Origin: Sideroxyarcus emersonii
GTDB taxonomy: Bacteria > Pseudomonadota > Gammaproteobacteria > Burkholderiales > Gallionellaceae
Assembly: GCF_021654335.1 (NCBI RefSeq)
Contig: NZ_AP023423.1
Coordinates: forward strand, 466,001-530,000
Direction: 5' to 3'
DNA length: 64,000 nucleotides
Shown here in pieces: positions 34,410-43,095 of the stretch. How positions within the stretch are numbered: position 1 is the first letter of the stretch; each line of letters begins with the position of its first letter. The translations under genes were made by a program, and so were the position numbers. The notes beneath the pieces were generated by a model. It made no database searches. It was not told the DNA's origin and worked only from the letters and a program-made list of their open reading frames with translations.

Positions 34410-35403
34410 TTTTTCCTCCATTCAGTGATTCGACCTGTTCCGCCGCCAGCATCTTCTCGACTTTCAGCGCGTATTGCCCGTTCGACACGCCATATTTGCA
34501 TTCCATCACCGGCACGGTATCGACCAGCACCTGGACAGTGTCGGCGACTTCCAGCGGGATGACATCGCCGGCGCGCATCTTCAGTACGTGCTCCACATTG
34601 GTCATGGCGTGGCCGAGCACGGCAGTGAGCTCGACCTCGGCCAGCTGGATCTGCTTGGACAGCATGTGCAGCCAGCGCTTGTCGGCGATGACGTGATCGC
34701 CCTGCATGGTGCTGTACAGCAGTTCGCGGATCGGCTCGATCATCGCGTAAGGCATGCAGATATGGATGGAACCGCCGACGCCGGTGAATTCCACCTCGAA
34801 GGTCGTCACCACCACCACTTCGTTCGGCGTGGCGATATTGGCGAATTGCGGGTTCACTTCCGAGCGGACGAATTCGAAGTCCAGCTTCTGCACGGTCTCC
34901 CAGGATTTTCCGTAACTCTGGAACACCACATCGAGCAATTTCTGGATGATGCGGTGTTCGGTCTGGGTGAACTCGCGGCCTTCGACACGCGTATGGAAGC
35001 GTCCGTCGCCGCCGAACAGGCTGTCCACCACCATGAAGACCAGGTTCGGATCGAAGATGAACAGGGCGTTGCCGCGCAGCGGTCTGACCTGCACCAGGTT
35101 GAGGTTGGCGGGGACCGGCAGGTTGCGGATGAATTCGGAGAACTTCATCACCCGCACCGGACCGATCGATATCTCGGAACTGCGATGGATGAAGTTGTAC
35201 AGCGAGATGCGGAACAATCGTGCGAAGCGCTCGTTGATGATCTCCATGGTGGGCATGCGCCCACGCACGATGCGCTCCTGCGTCGCCATGTTGTAAGGAC
35301 GCACACCTCCCTCGGGCGTATCCGACTGGGTTTCTTCGGCTTCGCCCGTGACGCCTCGCAACAGCGAGTCGACTTCGTCCTGGGAGAGGAATTCCTTGCT
35401 CAT
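34402..35403 (-). CDS. fliM: Flagellar motor switch protein FliM
   Basis: A 333-residue C-ring protein. The N-terminal CheY-binding peptide is EFLSQDEVDSLLRGV. The middle domain follows (about residues 45-230, RFARLFRISLYNFIHRS), then the C-terminal SpoA domain (about 245-325, VELTAVLGHAM and VMECKYGVSNGQYALKVE). The length is typical. It is 15 bases downstream of fliL and co-transcribed with fliN. Confidence 0.97.
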   Translation of the reverse strand: MSKEFLSQDEVDSLLRGVTGEAEETQSDTPEGGVRPYNMATQERIVRGRMPTMEIINERFARLFRISLYNFIHRSSEISIGPVRVMKFSEFIRNLPVPANLNLVQVRPLRGNALFIFDPNLVFMVVDSLFGGDGRFHTRVEGREFTQTEHRIIQKLLDVVFQSYGKSWETVQKLDFEFVRSEVNPQFANIATPNEVVVVTTFEVEFTGVGGSIHICMPYAMIEPIRELLYSTMQGDHVIADKRWLHMLSKQIQLAEVELTAVLGHAMTNVEHVLKMRAGDVIPLEVADTVQVLVDTVPVMECKYGVSNGQYALKVEKMLAAEQVESLNGGKNG

Positions 35404-35418
35404 GGCATCAACTCATCT

Positions 35419-36051
35419 TCACTGGATGATGAACGAAGTGAACAGCACATCCACTACGCCCGTGGTTTTGGGGGCGACCACCGGAGCGGGGGCCACCTGC
35501 GAAGCGGCAACCGGCGCGGAGGCCGCGCCCGAAGCGGCGCTGTCGTGCGCGGCTTCATGCGCCGGCATGCTGGCGGCCGGTGCGGCCACGCCGAGTACCG
35601 TATCGGTTTCGGCGATGATTTCGGCGATCAGTTTCTTCTTGCCCTCCACTGTCTGCAATTCGGAAGGCTTCTTGCTGGAGAGCAGGAACAGCAATTTGCT
35701 GCGGATCTCCGGCATCATGGCCTTGATCTTTTCTTCCAGTTCCGGCTGCAGTACTTTCAGCGTGATGCCGGCCTGCAGGTACTGGTCGCCTTCTTCGCGC
35801 TGCAGGTTGACGGTGAAGTTTTCTCCCAGCGGGACGAACTTTGCGGCATGCGGAGTCTCTTCCTTCGCAGCTTCGGCATGCCCCTCTGCCGGAGCGTGTC
35901 CCCTGGTGAAGAACCAGGCCGCGCCGCCAGCGATGGCTGCCAGCAGCACGACGATGCCGATGATCAGCATCTTCTTGCTTTTTGGCGGCGCCGCGACCGG
36001 GGTTTCTTCTTTGGCGGCCGGAGCAGCGGATTTGGCGGTAGGTTTGGACAT
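35419..36051 (-). CDS. fliL: Flagellar basal body-associated protein FliL
   Basis: A 210-residue inner-membrane protein. A Lys/Ala/Pro-rich cytoplasmic tail precedes one membrane helix (MLIIGIVVLLAAIAGGAAWFF, about residues 28-48). The periplasmic stomatin-like domain holds FVPLGENFTVNLQR and ITLKVLQPELEEKIKAMMPEI. An Ala/Pro-rich insert (about residues 155-195) before the conserved C-terminal VLFTSFIIQ makes it longer than E. coli FliL (154). FliL rings surround active stators. A 92-base gap separates it from fliK. Confidence 0.94.
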   Translation of the reverse strand: MSKPTAKSAAPAAKEETPVAAPPKSKKMLIIGIVVLLAAIAGGAAWFFTRGHAPAEGHAEAAKEETPHAAKFVPLGENFTVNLQREEGDQYLQAGITLKVLQPELEEKIKAMMPEIRSKLLFLLSSKKPSELQTVEGKKKLIAEIIAETDTVLGVAAPAASMPAHEAAHDSAASGAASAPVAASQVAPAPVVAPKTTGVVDVLFTSFIIQ

Positions 36052-36143
36052 CTCGCAATTCCTTTTAGTTGGTTGGCATTATCGTGTTGATCTATCGCCG
36101 ACCATCCGGGGAATAAGGCTGGAAACCGACCCTAATTCGGCTG

Positions 36144-37295
36144 TCAGGCGAATGTGTCCACTATACCGTTATGACGCGAGATTTGGGATACCCGGGCGGC
36201 ACTATTGGCAGCCAGCGATGCCGGACGGATGTCGTTGTCGTTCGAAGCGGATGCGCGCTGCATGCCGGATTGCGATTGGCTCTGGTCGCGCGCGGCCTGA
36301 TCGCTGACGGTGGCATTGCCCAGCATGATGCCGTTGTCGGCCAGCATGTCGCGCAGCCTGGGCAGCGCCTGTTCGATCACGTCGCGCACCGCGGCATGGG
36401 GCGAGGTGAACAATGCGGTGGCCTGGTCGCCGCTGACCTTGATCACCACATCGACCGGTCCCAGCTGGGGAGGGTTGAGATGCAGTTCGGCGGTCTGGTC
36501 TTTGCCGGAAGAGGCTATCCAGGTGACCTTCTGGCTGAATTCGTCGCCCCACTTGCCTTGTCCGACGGGGGTGTTGACCGTGGCCTGCATCGGCTGAACG
36601 AGGGGGGCGGCGATGCTGGCTGCCGCGTTTTGCAAAGCGGCGGTCGCCGCCGCATTCGATTGTGCGCCTGCTTGTGCGGCAATCGCATCATGCGTGGCGA
36701 TATTCGCCACCATCTTTTCGCTGGGCTGGTTGACCGACTCCGTCAGCGCTGCGGCAAAAGAAGATGCCTTGGCCTGGGGGGCGGCGCCGGCGGTTTGCGG
36801 CGCGGCATTTTTCTGGGGAGCGGCAACGATATCGGTTTTGACTGCCGTGGCGGCGCGTTTATCCTGCGACGAGCCGGCCGCGATGGCGGCTGCCGGGTCG
36901 GATGGCGTACCCGCAGACTTGGTGGTCGTATTGCTTGTGTTTGCTGCGGTCTGCATGGCTTGCGGCAACAGCGCGGCCAGCATGTCGGTCGGCAGCGTGG
37001 AGGCCGTCTCCGTGGCAGGGGCGGCTGCCTTCTTGTTGTCCGTGGCATCTTTCTTGTTGTCGGCAGTCCCCTTCTTGATGCTGGTGGAATCCGTGCCGAG
37101 TTGCGCCAGTGCATCGACCGGAAGCTTGTCGTCGGCCTTGGCATCTTTCGTCGCCGGCGTGCCGATCTGGCGCGCCAGCACATCGCCGAACGGCTGGCTA
37201 TTCTGTGCATCGCCGTTGTTATCGGACGCATTCGCGGCCTGCTTGGAAGCGGCGGCGGGTTGTTGTGCACTGAGGGTGATGGGCAGGTTGGTCAT
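36144..37295 (-). CDS. fliK: Flagellar hook-length control protein FliK
   Basis: A 383-residue hook ruler and export switch. The N-terminal two-thirds is Ala/Thr/Lys-rich low complexity, normal for the secreted ruler part. The conserved C-terminal Flg_hook domain (about residues 240-330) contains ELHLNPPQLGPVDVVIKV and LFTSPHAAVRDVIEQALPRL, which interact with FlhB. It is placed after fliJ as in many proteobacteria, with a 17-base gap. Confidence 0.93.
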   Translation of the reverse strand: MTNLPITLSAQQPAAASKQAANASDNNGDAQNSQPFGDVLARQIGTPATKDAKADDKLPVDALAQLGTDSTSIKKGTADNKKDATDNKKAAAPATETASTLPTDMLAALLPQAMQTAANTSNTTTKSAGTPSDPAAAIAAGSSQDKRAATAVKTDIVAAPQKNAAPQTAGAAPQAKASSFAAALTESVNQPSEKMVANIATHDAIAAQAGAQSNAAATAALQNAAASIAAPLVQPMQATVNTPVGQGKWGDEFSQKVTWIASSGKDQTAELHLNPPQLGPVDVVIKVSGDQATALFTSPHAAVRDVIEQALPRLRDMLADNGIMLGNATVSDQAARDQSQSQSGMQRASASNDNDIRPASLAANSAARVSQISRHNGIVDTFA

Positions 37296-37312
37296 GGCAT
37301 GTACTCCTGTGA

Positions 37313-37774
37313 TTAATCGTTGCTGTCTTTTTCAGCCGCGCGGTAGGCGGCGAAACGTCCGGTATGTTCGTCCTGCGAGCGTTGCTCGCTTTTGGCTTCC
37401 TGTTTCTTCTCCGCTTCGGCATGGCGTTGTGCCAGCGTGTCGAAGGATTTCATCCGGCGTGTCGTGTCCATCAGCTCGCTGCGCCCGTTCTGTACGCCGG
37501 CCTGGGCCTTCTCGATCACCGATTTCTGCTGCTGGATGGCCTGATCCAGGCGGCCGATGAAATCCTGGAAGTTCTTCATGTCGTCCGGTGCCATGCCGGT
37601 CTTGGCGGCTTCCTGGAATTTCAGCTGGTAATCCCTGCGATATTGCTGCAGCGCATCCAGCTTTTCCTGGGCAGACTGGTGCTGCTGGTTGAGCTGCCCG
37701 AGTTTCCTGGTGGCGGCATCATTCTTCTGTTGCGCCAGATGGACCAGGGGTTGCAGTGAGAACGGCTTGATCAT
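37313..37774 (-). CDS. fliJ: Flagellar export protein FliJ
   Basis: A 153-residue, highly charged coiled-coil protein matching FliJ, the stalk of the export ATPase ring. It has LVHLAQQKNDAATRKLGQL at the N-terminus and the conserved YRRDYQLKF and FQDFIGRLDQAIQQQ stretches. The Lys/Glu-rich C-terminus is usual. It is nine bases downstream of fliI. Confidence 0.94.
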   Translation of the reverse strand: MIKPFSLQPLVHLAQQKNDAATRKLGQLNQQHQSAQEKLDALQQYRRDYQLKFQEAAKTGMAPDDMKNFQDFIGRLDQAIQQQKSVIEKAQAGVQNGRSELMDTTRRMKSFDTLAQRHAEAEKKQEAKSEQRSQDEHTGRFAAYRAAEKDSND

Positions 37775-37783
37775 GTTCGTCCA

Positions 37784-39184
37784 TTAACTTTCGTTCGGGA
37801 ACAAGCTGGAGAACTTGCCCATGCTGGCAGTATAAACCTCCGACTCGTACATGCCCTGTTTGAGGAAATGTTCGAAGAAGGGGTACAGCTTGATGGCCTG
37901 GTCCAGCAGCGGATCGCTGGCCTGCACGTAAGCGCCGACGCTGATCAGGTCGTGGTTGCGCTGGTAGTGCGCATACAGGTGCTTGAAGCGCTGCACTTGC
38001 GAAAAATGCTGCGGGCTGACCAGATGGTTCATGGCGCGGCTGATCGAGGCCTCGATGTCGATGGCCGGGTAGTGGCCCTGTTCGGCCAGGCGGCGCGACA
38101 GCACGATGTGCCCGTCGAGGATGGCGCGCGCGCTGTCGGCGATCGGATCCTGCTGGTCGTCGCCTTCGGTCAGTACGGTGTAGAACGCGGTGATCGAGCC
38201 ACCTCCCTCGGCACCGTTGCCTGCGCGTTCCACCAGTTGCGGCAGCTTGGCGAATACGGAAGGCGGATAGCCTTTGGTCGCGGGCGGCTCGCCGATGGCC
38301 AGCGCGATCTCGCGTTGTGCCATGGCGTAGCGGGTGAGCGAATCCATGATCAGCAGCACGTTCTTGCCCTGGTCGCGGAAATATTCGGCGATGGTGGTGG
38401 CGTAGGCCGCGCCCTGCAGCCGCATCAGCGGGCTGGTGTCGGCAGGTGCAGCGACCACCACGGAGCGCTTCAGGCCTTCCTTGCCCAGGATGTCGGTGAT
38501 GAACTCCTTCACTTCGCGGCCGCGTTCGCCGATCAGGCCGACCACGATCACGTCGGCGCTGGTGTAGCGTGCCATCATGCCGAGCAGCACGCTCTTGCCG
38601 ACGCCGGAGCCGGCGAACAGGCCCATGCGCTGGCCGCGCCCGACGGTGAGCAGGCTGTTGATGGCGCGCACGCCGACGTCCAGTGCCTCCTTGATCGCAG
38701 CGCGTTCCAGCGGGTTGATCGGGCGGCTTTGCAGCGGCGCGCTCTTGCTTTCCAGCAGCGGGCCGTACTGGTCGAGCGGGCGGCCGGCGCCGTCCAGCAC
38801 GCGCCCGAGCAGGCATTCCCCGACCGGCAGGTGGCGCGCCAGGTCGGAGGTGCGGCGCCGCGGCTGCTGGCGGGTACCGATCGCGGCAGGCGTGCGCAGT
38901 GGCTCCGCCGGCGTGACGCGAGCGCCGGGAACCAGGCCCTGCACATCGTTTTCCGGCATCAGGAACAGCCTGTCGCCGGCGAAGCCGACCACTTCCGCCT
39001 CGATGCGGTTGTTGGGCAACTCGATCCAGCAGGTTCCGCCCACCGCCATGCGCAGGCCGACGGCTTCCATCACCAGTCCGGTGACTTTGGTCAGGCGGCC
39101 GCTCACCTGCAGCGGGTTGGCCTGCGCGACCAGGTCGCGGTTCAGGCGCAGCACGTTCTGCCAGTTCTGTTGATGAAGGTTCAT
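37784..39184 (-). CDS. fliI: Flagellum-specific export ATPase FliI
   Basis: A 466-residue ATPase. Walker A AGSGVGKS lies near residues 191-198, and [14 protein letters not shown] and the Walker B strand [11 protein letters not shown] follow. The C-terminal helical domain ends the protein. The start at 39184 ([11 protein letters not shown]) is chosen because the frame continues upstream without homology. An AAAGG ribosome site is near. It converts ATP hydrolysis to help export of axial proteins, with FliH and FliJ. Between it and fliH lie 94 bases without a gene. Confidence 0.96.
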   Translation of the reverse strand: MNLHQQNWQNVLRLNRDLVAQANPLQVSGRLTKVTGLVMEAVGLRMAVGGTCWIELPNNRIEAEVVGFAGDRLFLMPENDVQGLVPGARVTPAEPLRTPAAIGTRQQPRRRTSDLARHLPVGECLLGRVLDGAGRPLDQYGPLLESKSAPLQSRPINPLERAAIKEALDVGVRAINSLLTVGRGQRMGLFAGSGVGKSVLLGMMARYTSADVIVVGLIGERGREVKEFITDILGKEGLKRSVVVAAPADTSPLMRLQGAAYATTIAEYFRDQGKNVLLIMDSLTRYAMAQREIALAIGEPPATKGYPPSVFAKLPQLVERAGNGAEGGGSITAFYTVLTEGDDQQDPIADSARAILDGHIVLSRRLAEQGHYPAIDIEASISRAMNHLVSPQHFSQVQRFKHLYAHYQRNHDLISVGAYVQASDPLLDQAIKLYPFFEHFLKQGMYESEVYTASMGKFSSLFPNES

Positions 39185-39278
39185 TGGAAAACCTTTATTG
39201 CCAAAGAGATGCCCGAGACGGCAGAGCCGGCCGCTGCATTCGCTGCAGTCCCTGCGTGCTCTGCGGCCAGGTTCTTGT

Positions 39279-39899
39279 TCATTCCTGTACCAGCCATTCC
39301 GTATTTTTCCCCAGCGCGGCGACGACATGCTTCCAGCGCGTCTCCAGCGAAGCGTCGATCTGGCTGTTGGCGGTCTCGACGCGGGCTCCGCCGCGCTCGA
39401 TACGGGCATCCTCGAAGATCTTCCAGCCGGAATGCGTCAATTGTTCGCCCATGCGCTCGCGCACCAGGACGGCATCGTCCGGATGCAGCACCAGGTGCGC
39501 GCCCTGGCTGAAATGTGGCAGCGTGCCGATGGCTTCGCGGATCACGCCCAGCAGCAGTTCGGGGTTGACCTTGAGCGCCTGGTGCAGCATCTGGCGGGCG
39601 ATGTCCAGGGACAGGTCGAGCAGTTCGCGTGCGACCTGTTCGTCGACATTGCGCTCCAGCGCTCCCAGCAGTTCGGCCAGACGCTGGTTCTCCTGCAGGG
39701 CTTTCTGCAGCCCTTCTGCACGGCCTTCCGCATGACCTGCCTGGAATCCTTCTGCGTGCGCCTGCCGTTGCATGTCTTCGATTTGCGAGGCGGTCGGCAG
39801 TTGCACCTCGCCCGGCCGGATGACGCGGTTGGCCTCGAACGTGGGCAGTTCCCAGCGTTGCCAGGCAGTAAGTTTTTCCGGTGCCACGGCATCAGACAT
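39279..39899 (-). CDS. fliH: Flagellar assembly protein FliH
   Basis: A 206-residue regulator of FliI. The N-terminal region [13 protein letters not shown] is typical. The Glu/Ala-rich coiled part [20 protein letters not shown] carries the glycine-repeat pattern of FliH, and the C-terminal domain has [18 protein letters not shown] and [12 protein letters not shown]. The start overlaps the fliG end by eight bases. It anchors FliI to FliN at the C-ring. Confidence 0.95.
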   Translation of the reverse strand: MSDAVAPEKLTAWQRWELPTFEANRVIRPGEVQLPTASQIEDMQRQAHAEGFQAGHAEGRAEGLQKALQENQRLAELLGALERNVDEQVARELLDLSLDIARQMLHQALKVNPELLLGVIREAIGTLPHFSQGAHLVLHPDDAVLVRERMGEQLTHSGWKIFEDARIERGGARVETANSQIDASLETRWKHVVAALGKNTEWLVQE

Positions 39900-40881
39900 A
39901 GGCTTCCTCCCCCTTGCCGCCGATCACCACCTGGCCTTCGTCGGCCAGCCGGCGCACGATCTTGAGGATCTCCTTCTGTTCGGATTCCACTTCGCTGAGC
40001 TTGACCGGGCCCTTGGCTTCCAGGTCTTCGCGCAGCATTTCGGCCGCACGTTGCGACATGTTCTTGAAGATCTTCTCGCGCAGCTCCTCGCTGGCGCCCT
40101 TGAGCGCGACGATGAGCGACTCGGACTGCACTTCGCGCAATACCAGCTGGATGCCGCGATCGTCCACATTCAGCAGGTCTTCGAACACGAACATCTCGTC
40201 CATCATCTTCTGTGCCAGTTCGCTGTCATGGCTGCGCACCGAATCCAGTACGGCATCCTGGTTGCCCATGAAGTTGAGGATCTCGGCGGCGGTCTTGACG
40301 CCGCCCTTGATGCTTTTCTTGCCGACGGCGTTGCCCGAGAGCAGTTTGATCAGGACGTCGTTCAGTTCATGCAGCGCGGTCGGCTGCACGCTGTCCAGCG
40401 TGGCGATGCGCAGCATGACGTCGTTGCGGGTCCGCTCGGTCATCAGCGCCATCACGCTGGCAGCCTGGTCCGGCTCCAGGTGCACCATGATGGTGGCGAT
40501 GATCTGCGGGTGTTCGTTGGCGATCAGGTCGGCGACGGAAGCCGGGTCCATCCATTTCAGGCTCTCGATGCCGCTGGTATCGCTGTTGTGCAGGATGCGG
40601 TCGAGCAGGCCGGCGGCCTTGTCGTCGCCCAGCGCCTTGGTCAGCATGTTGCGTATGTATTCGTCCGAGTCCATGCCGATGGTGGTTTTCTCGGCGGCGA
40701 TGACGTGGAACTCGTCGAACACGTTGGCGATCTCATCGCGCGACAGGTTCTTCAGCGCCACCATGGCGGCACTGATCTTCTGCACTTCCTTGGGCTCCAG
40801 GTATTTCATCACGTCGGCGGCCTCGTCGGCGCCGAGCGTCATGAGCAGGATGGCGCTCTTGTTGATGCCGGCATCACTCAT
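39892..40881 (-). CDS. fliG: Flagellar motor switch protein FliG
   Basis: A 329-residue rotor protein. The N-terminal FliF-binding domain is KSAILLMTLGADEAADVMKYL. The middle domain includes EHPQIIATIMVHLEPDQAA (the EHPQ motif that contacts FliM). The C-terminal torque domain has the charged helix LKGASEELREKIFKNMSQRAAEMLREDLE, which interacts with the stator. The length matches E. coli (331). It overlaps fliF and fliH by eight bases each. Confidence 0.97.
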   Translation of the reverse strand: MSDAGINKSAILLMTLGADEAADVMKYLEPKEVQKISAAMVALKNLSRDEIANVFDEFHVIAAEKTTIGMDSDEYIRNMLTKALGDDKAAGLLDRILHNSDTSGIESLKWMDPASVADLIANEHPQIIATIMVHLEPDQAASVMALMTERTRNDVMLRIATLDSVQPTALHELNDVLIKLLSGNAVGKKSIKGGVKTAAEILNFMGNQDAVLDSVRSHDSELAQKMMDEMFVFEDLLNVDDRGIQLVLREVQSESLIVALKGASEELREKIFKNMSQRAAEMLREDLEAKGPVKLSEVESEQKEILKIVRRLADEGQVVIGGKGEEAYV

Positions 40882-42514
40882 CTTTGTTCACCCATTCCTT
40901 GACCACCGTAGCGACGATCTTGGGATCGTCCTTTGCCAGTTGTTTGGCAAGCTGCAGGTTGTCTTCGTACGAACTGGCCGACTGCTGGGCGGCATATGCG
41001 CCGGTGGCGCTGCCGGCATGCTGGACCGGGCTGTGTTGAGCCATCGCCTGCATCGCTTGTTCCTGGACGGCGGTCTGCTCGGTGATGGTCTTGAAGGCCG
41101 GCTTGATGATGCCGAACAGCAGGAAACCGATGCCGCCGGCGATCAGCAGGTATTTGAAGAGGTCTTTCGCCATCGCGATGGTGTCGGGCTGTTTCCAGAT
41201 CGGCGTTTCCGGCACCACTTCCTGCTGCTCGTTGAAGGCGCTGTTGAGCAGGTTCAGGCTGTCGCCGCGCTGTTCGTCGAAGCCGACGGTGTCCTTGATC
41301 AAGGCGGTGATCTGCGCTTTCTCGGCATCGGTGTAGGGGCGGGACGTGACTTTGCCATCCTTGTCGGTGGTGCTGGGGTTGTTCACCACCACGGCGATGG
41401 ACAGGCGCTTGATGCTGCCCACCGGCAGCTTGGTGTGCTGGATGGTGCGGTCCACTTCATAATTGGTGGTCAGTTCCTTGTGCGAACTGCTGGCCAGGCT
41501 GGCTGCAGCGGATACCGCGCTGGCCGGCGCCGCGATAGGAGCGGTGGCCGGGACGGGCGGCTGGTTGGTCAGCGCTCCCGGGATACCGCCGGTGCCGCTG
41601 GTGCCGTTCTGCGTTTCCAGCGTTTGCAGGCTGCGCACAGCGGCCTGGTTGGGCGGCTGGTTGGGACGGAAGGTCTCCGCAGTCTGCTCGGTCTGGGCGA
41701 AATCGAGGCTGGCGGTGACCTGGGCGCGCACATTCTGGGTGCCGGTGATGGGGATCAGGATATCCTCGATGCGCTTGACGTAATCCTGCTCGATCTGGCG
41801 CACGTATTTGAGCTGCGTCGCATCCATCAATTGTTCGGCGCTGCTGTCGCGCGCCAGGCTCAGCAGCGTGCCGTTCTGGTCGACCACGGTGACGGCCTGG
41901 GCTGGCATGTTGGGGACGCTGCTGGAGATCAGGTGCACGATTGCGCTGACTTGTCCGGCGTCCAGCGAGCTGCCGGCACGCAGCGAAAGCACCACCGAGG
42001 CGCTGGGTTTCTGCTGTTCCTTGACGAACACGGTCTGCTTCGGGATGGCCAGGTGGACACGCGCGCTGGCGACCGAGGCCATGGTCTCGACCGAACGTGC
42101 CAGCTCGCCTTCCAGCGCGCGCTGGTAGTTCACCTGTTCCAGGAACTGGCTGGTGCCGAACTTCTGGTTCTCCATCAGTTCGAAACCGACCGTGCCGCCT
42201 TTGGGCAGGCCTTTGGCCGCCATCTGCAGGCGCACTTCATGCACCCGATCGGCCGGGACCATCAAGGTGCCGCCCTCGGTGAACTTGTAGGGGATGTTCT
42301 GTTGTTGCAGCGATTCGATGACGGCGCCGCCGTCGCGTTCGGACATGTTTGCGTAAAGCACCCGGTAATCCGGGGTCTGTCCCCACATGAACAGCCCCGC
42401 CAGCAGCGCCACGGTGGCGGCGACGGCCACGATCAGGCCGAGCTTTTGCTGATTGGGCATGCCGAAGAGCAGCCTTGTCAATGAAGCGTTCGTATTGATG
42501 TCCGTGTCTGCCAT
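40874..42514 (-). CDS. fliF: Flagellar MS-ring protein FliF
   Basis: A 546-residue MS-ring protein with two membrane segments: IVAVAATVALLAGLFMWG (about residues 28-46) and FKYLLIAGGIGFLLFGII (about 450-468). Ring-building motifs YRVLYANMSERDGGAVIESL and LARSVETMASVASARVHLAIP are present. The C-terminus DDPKIVATVVKEWVN is the FliG-binding tail. It is the first gene of the minus-strand fli operon and divergent from fliE, with 163 bases between. Confidence 0.97.
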   Translation of the reverse strand: MADTDINTNASLTRLLFGMPNQQKLGLIVAVAATVALLAGLFMWGQTPDYRVLYANMSERDGGAVIESLQQQNIPYKFTEGGTLMVPADRVHEVRLQMAAKGLPKGGTVGFELMENQKFGTSQFLEQVNYQRALEGELARSVETMASVASARVHLAIPKQTVFVKEQQKPSASVVLSLRAGSSLDAGQVSAIVHLISSSVPNMPAQAVTVVDQNGTLLSLARDSSAEQLMDATQLKYVRQIEQDYVKRIEDILIPITGTQNVRAQVTASLDFAQTEQTAETFRPNQPPNQAAVRSLQTLETQNGTSGTGGIPGALTNQPPVPATAPIAAPASAVSAAASLASSSHKELTTNYEVDRTIQHTKLPVGSIKRLSIAVVVNNPSTTDKDGKVTSRPYTDAEKAQITALIKDTVGFDEQRGDSLNLLNSAFNEQQEVVPETPIWKQPDTIAMAKDLFKYLLIAGGIGFLLFGIIKPAFKTITEQTAVQEQAMQAMAQHSPVQHAGSATGAYAAQQSASSYEDNLQLAKQLAKDDPKIVATVVKEWVNKDE

Positions 42515-42677
42515 GCTTTTCTTCCAGATGAACCCAGGGGCAATCCCTCACGCTGCGCATTATCTGCCCGCAAGACAAGTTCAGTATGCCGAAAAGCGGG
42601 GGAAATCGGGCGCTTTTCCCCTGCTGGCCGGGCCGGGCGGGCGGGTACAGTGCCTCCATCGAAGAAGGAGGTGGATC

Positions 42678-43004
42678 ATGAGCATGGATGTTTCCAATGT
42701 GGATAGCCTGTTGAGCCAGATGAGGTCAGCCATGGCCGCAGCCCAGGGCCAGCCGCTCCAGGCCCCTGCTGCGACGGGTGGCGCGAACTTCGCCGATATG
42801 TTGAAGTCTTCCCTGGACAGTGTCAATCAGGCCCAGCACCAGGCAGAAGACATGCAGAAAGCCTTTGTGCTGGGCGACGACAAGGTGAGCCTGAGCGATA
42901 CCATGATCGCCATGCAGAAGGCGAATATCTCGTTCCAGACGACAGTGCAGGTTCGCAATAAAGTGGTTGCGGCCTACAATGACATCATGAACATGCCGGT
43001 GTGA
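42678..43004 (+). CDS. fliE: Flagellar hook-basal body protein FliE
   Basis: A 108-residue junction protein between MS ring and rod. ATG 42678 is preceded by AAGGAGG at about 42665-42671. The C-terminal signature is DMQKAFVLGDDKVSLSDTMIAMQKANISFQ and RNKVVAAYNDIMNMPV. It stands alone on the plus strand, divergent from fliF, as in many beta- and gammaproteobacteria. A shared control region of 163 bases separates them, in which I found no clear sigma-54 or sigma-28 box. Confidence 0.96.
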   Translation: MSMDVSNVDSLLSQMRSAMAAAQGQPLQAPAATGGANFADMLKSSLDSVNQAQHQAEDMQKAFVLGDDKVSLSDTMIAMQKANISFQTTVQVRNKVVAAYNDIMNMPV

Positions 43005-43095
43005 TTGGCTGCGTGCGCTGATGTTAGGATGACAGGATATGGGTATTTGAAGCGCAGCAGGTACAATTACCTTTGGAATTTCACCGGGGATCGGG

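Noticed and set aside
34474..36090. A 538-codon plus-strand open frame
   Set aside because: It is antisense to fliM and fliL, which are unambiguous.
37868..39511. A 547-codon plus-strand open frame
   Set aside because: It is antisense to fliI and part of fliH, with a repetitive acidic composition and no domain.
42515..42677. A promoter between fliF and fliE
   Set aside because: A GATAAT-like hexamer exists on the minus strand, but no acceptable -35 pairs with it, so no site is called.
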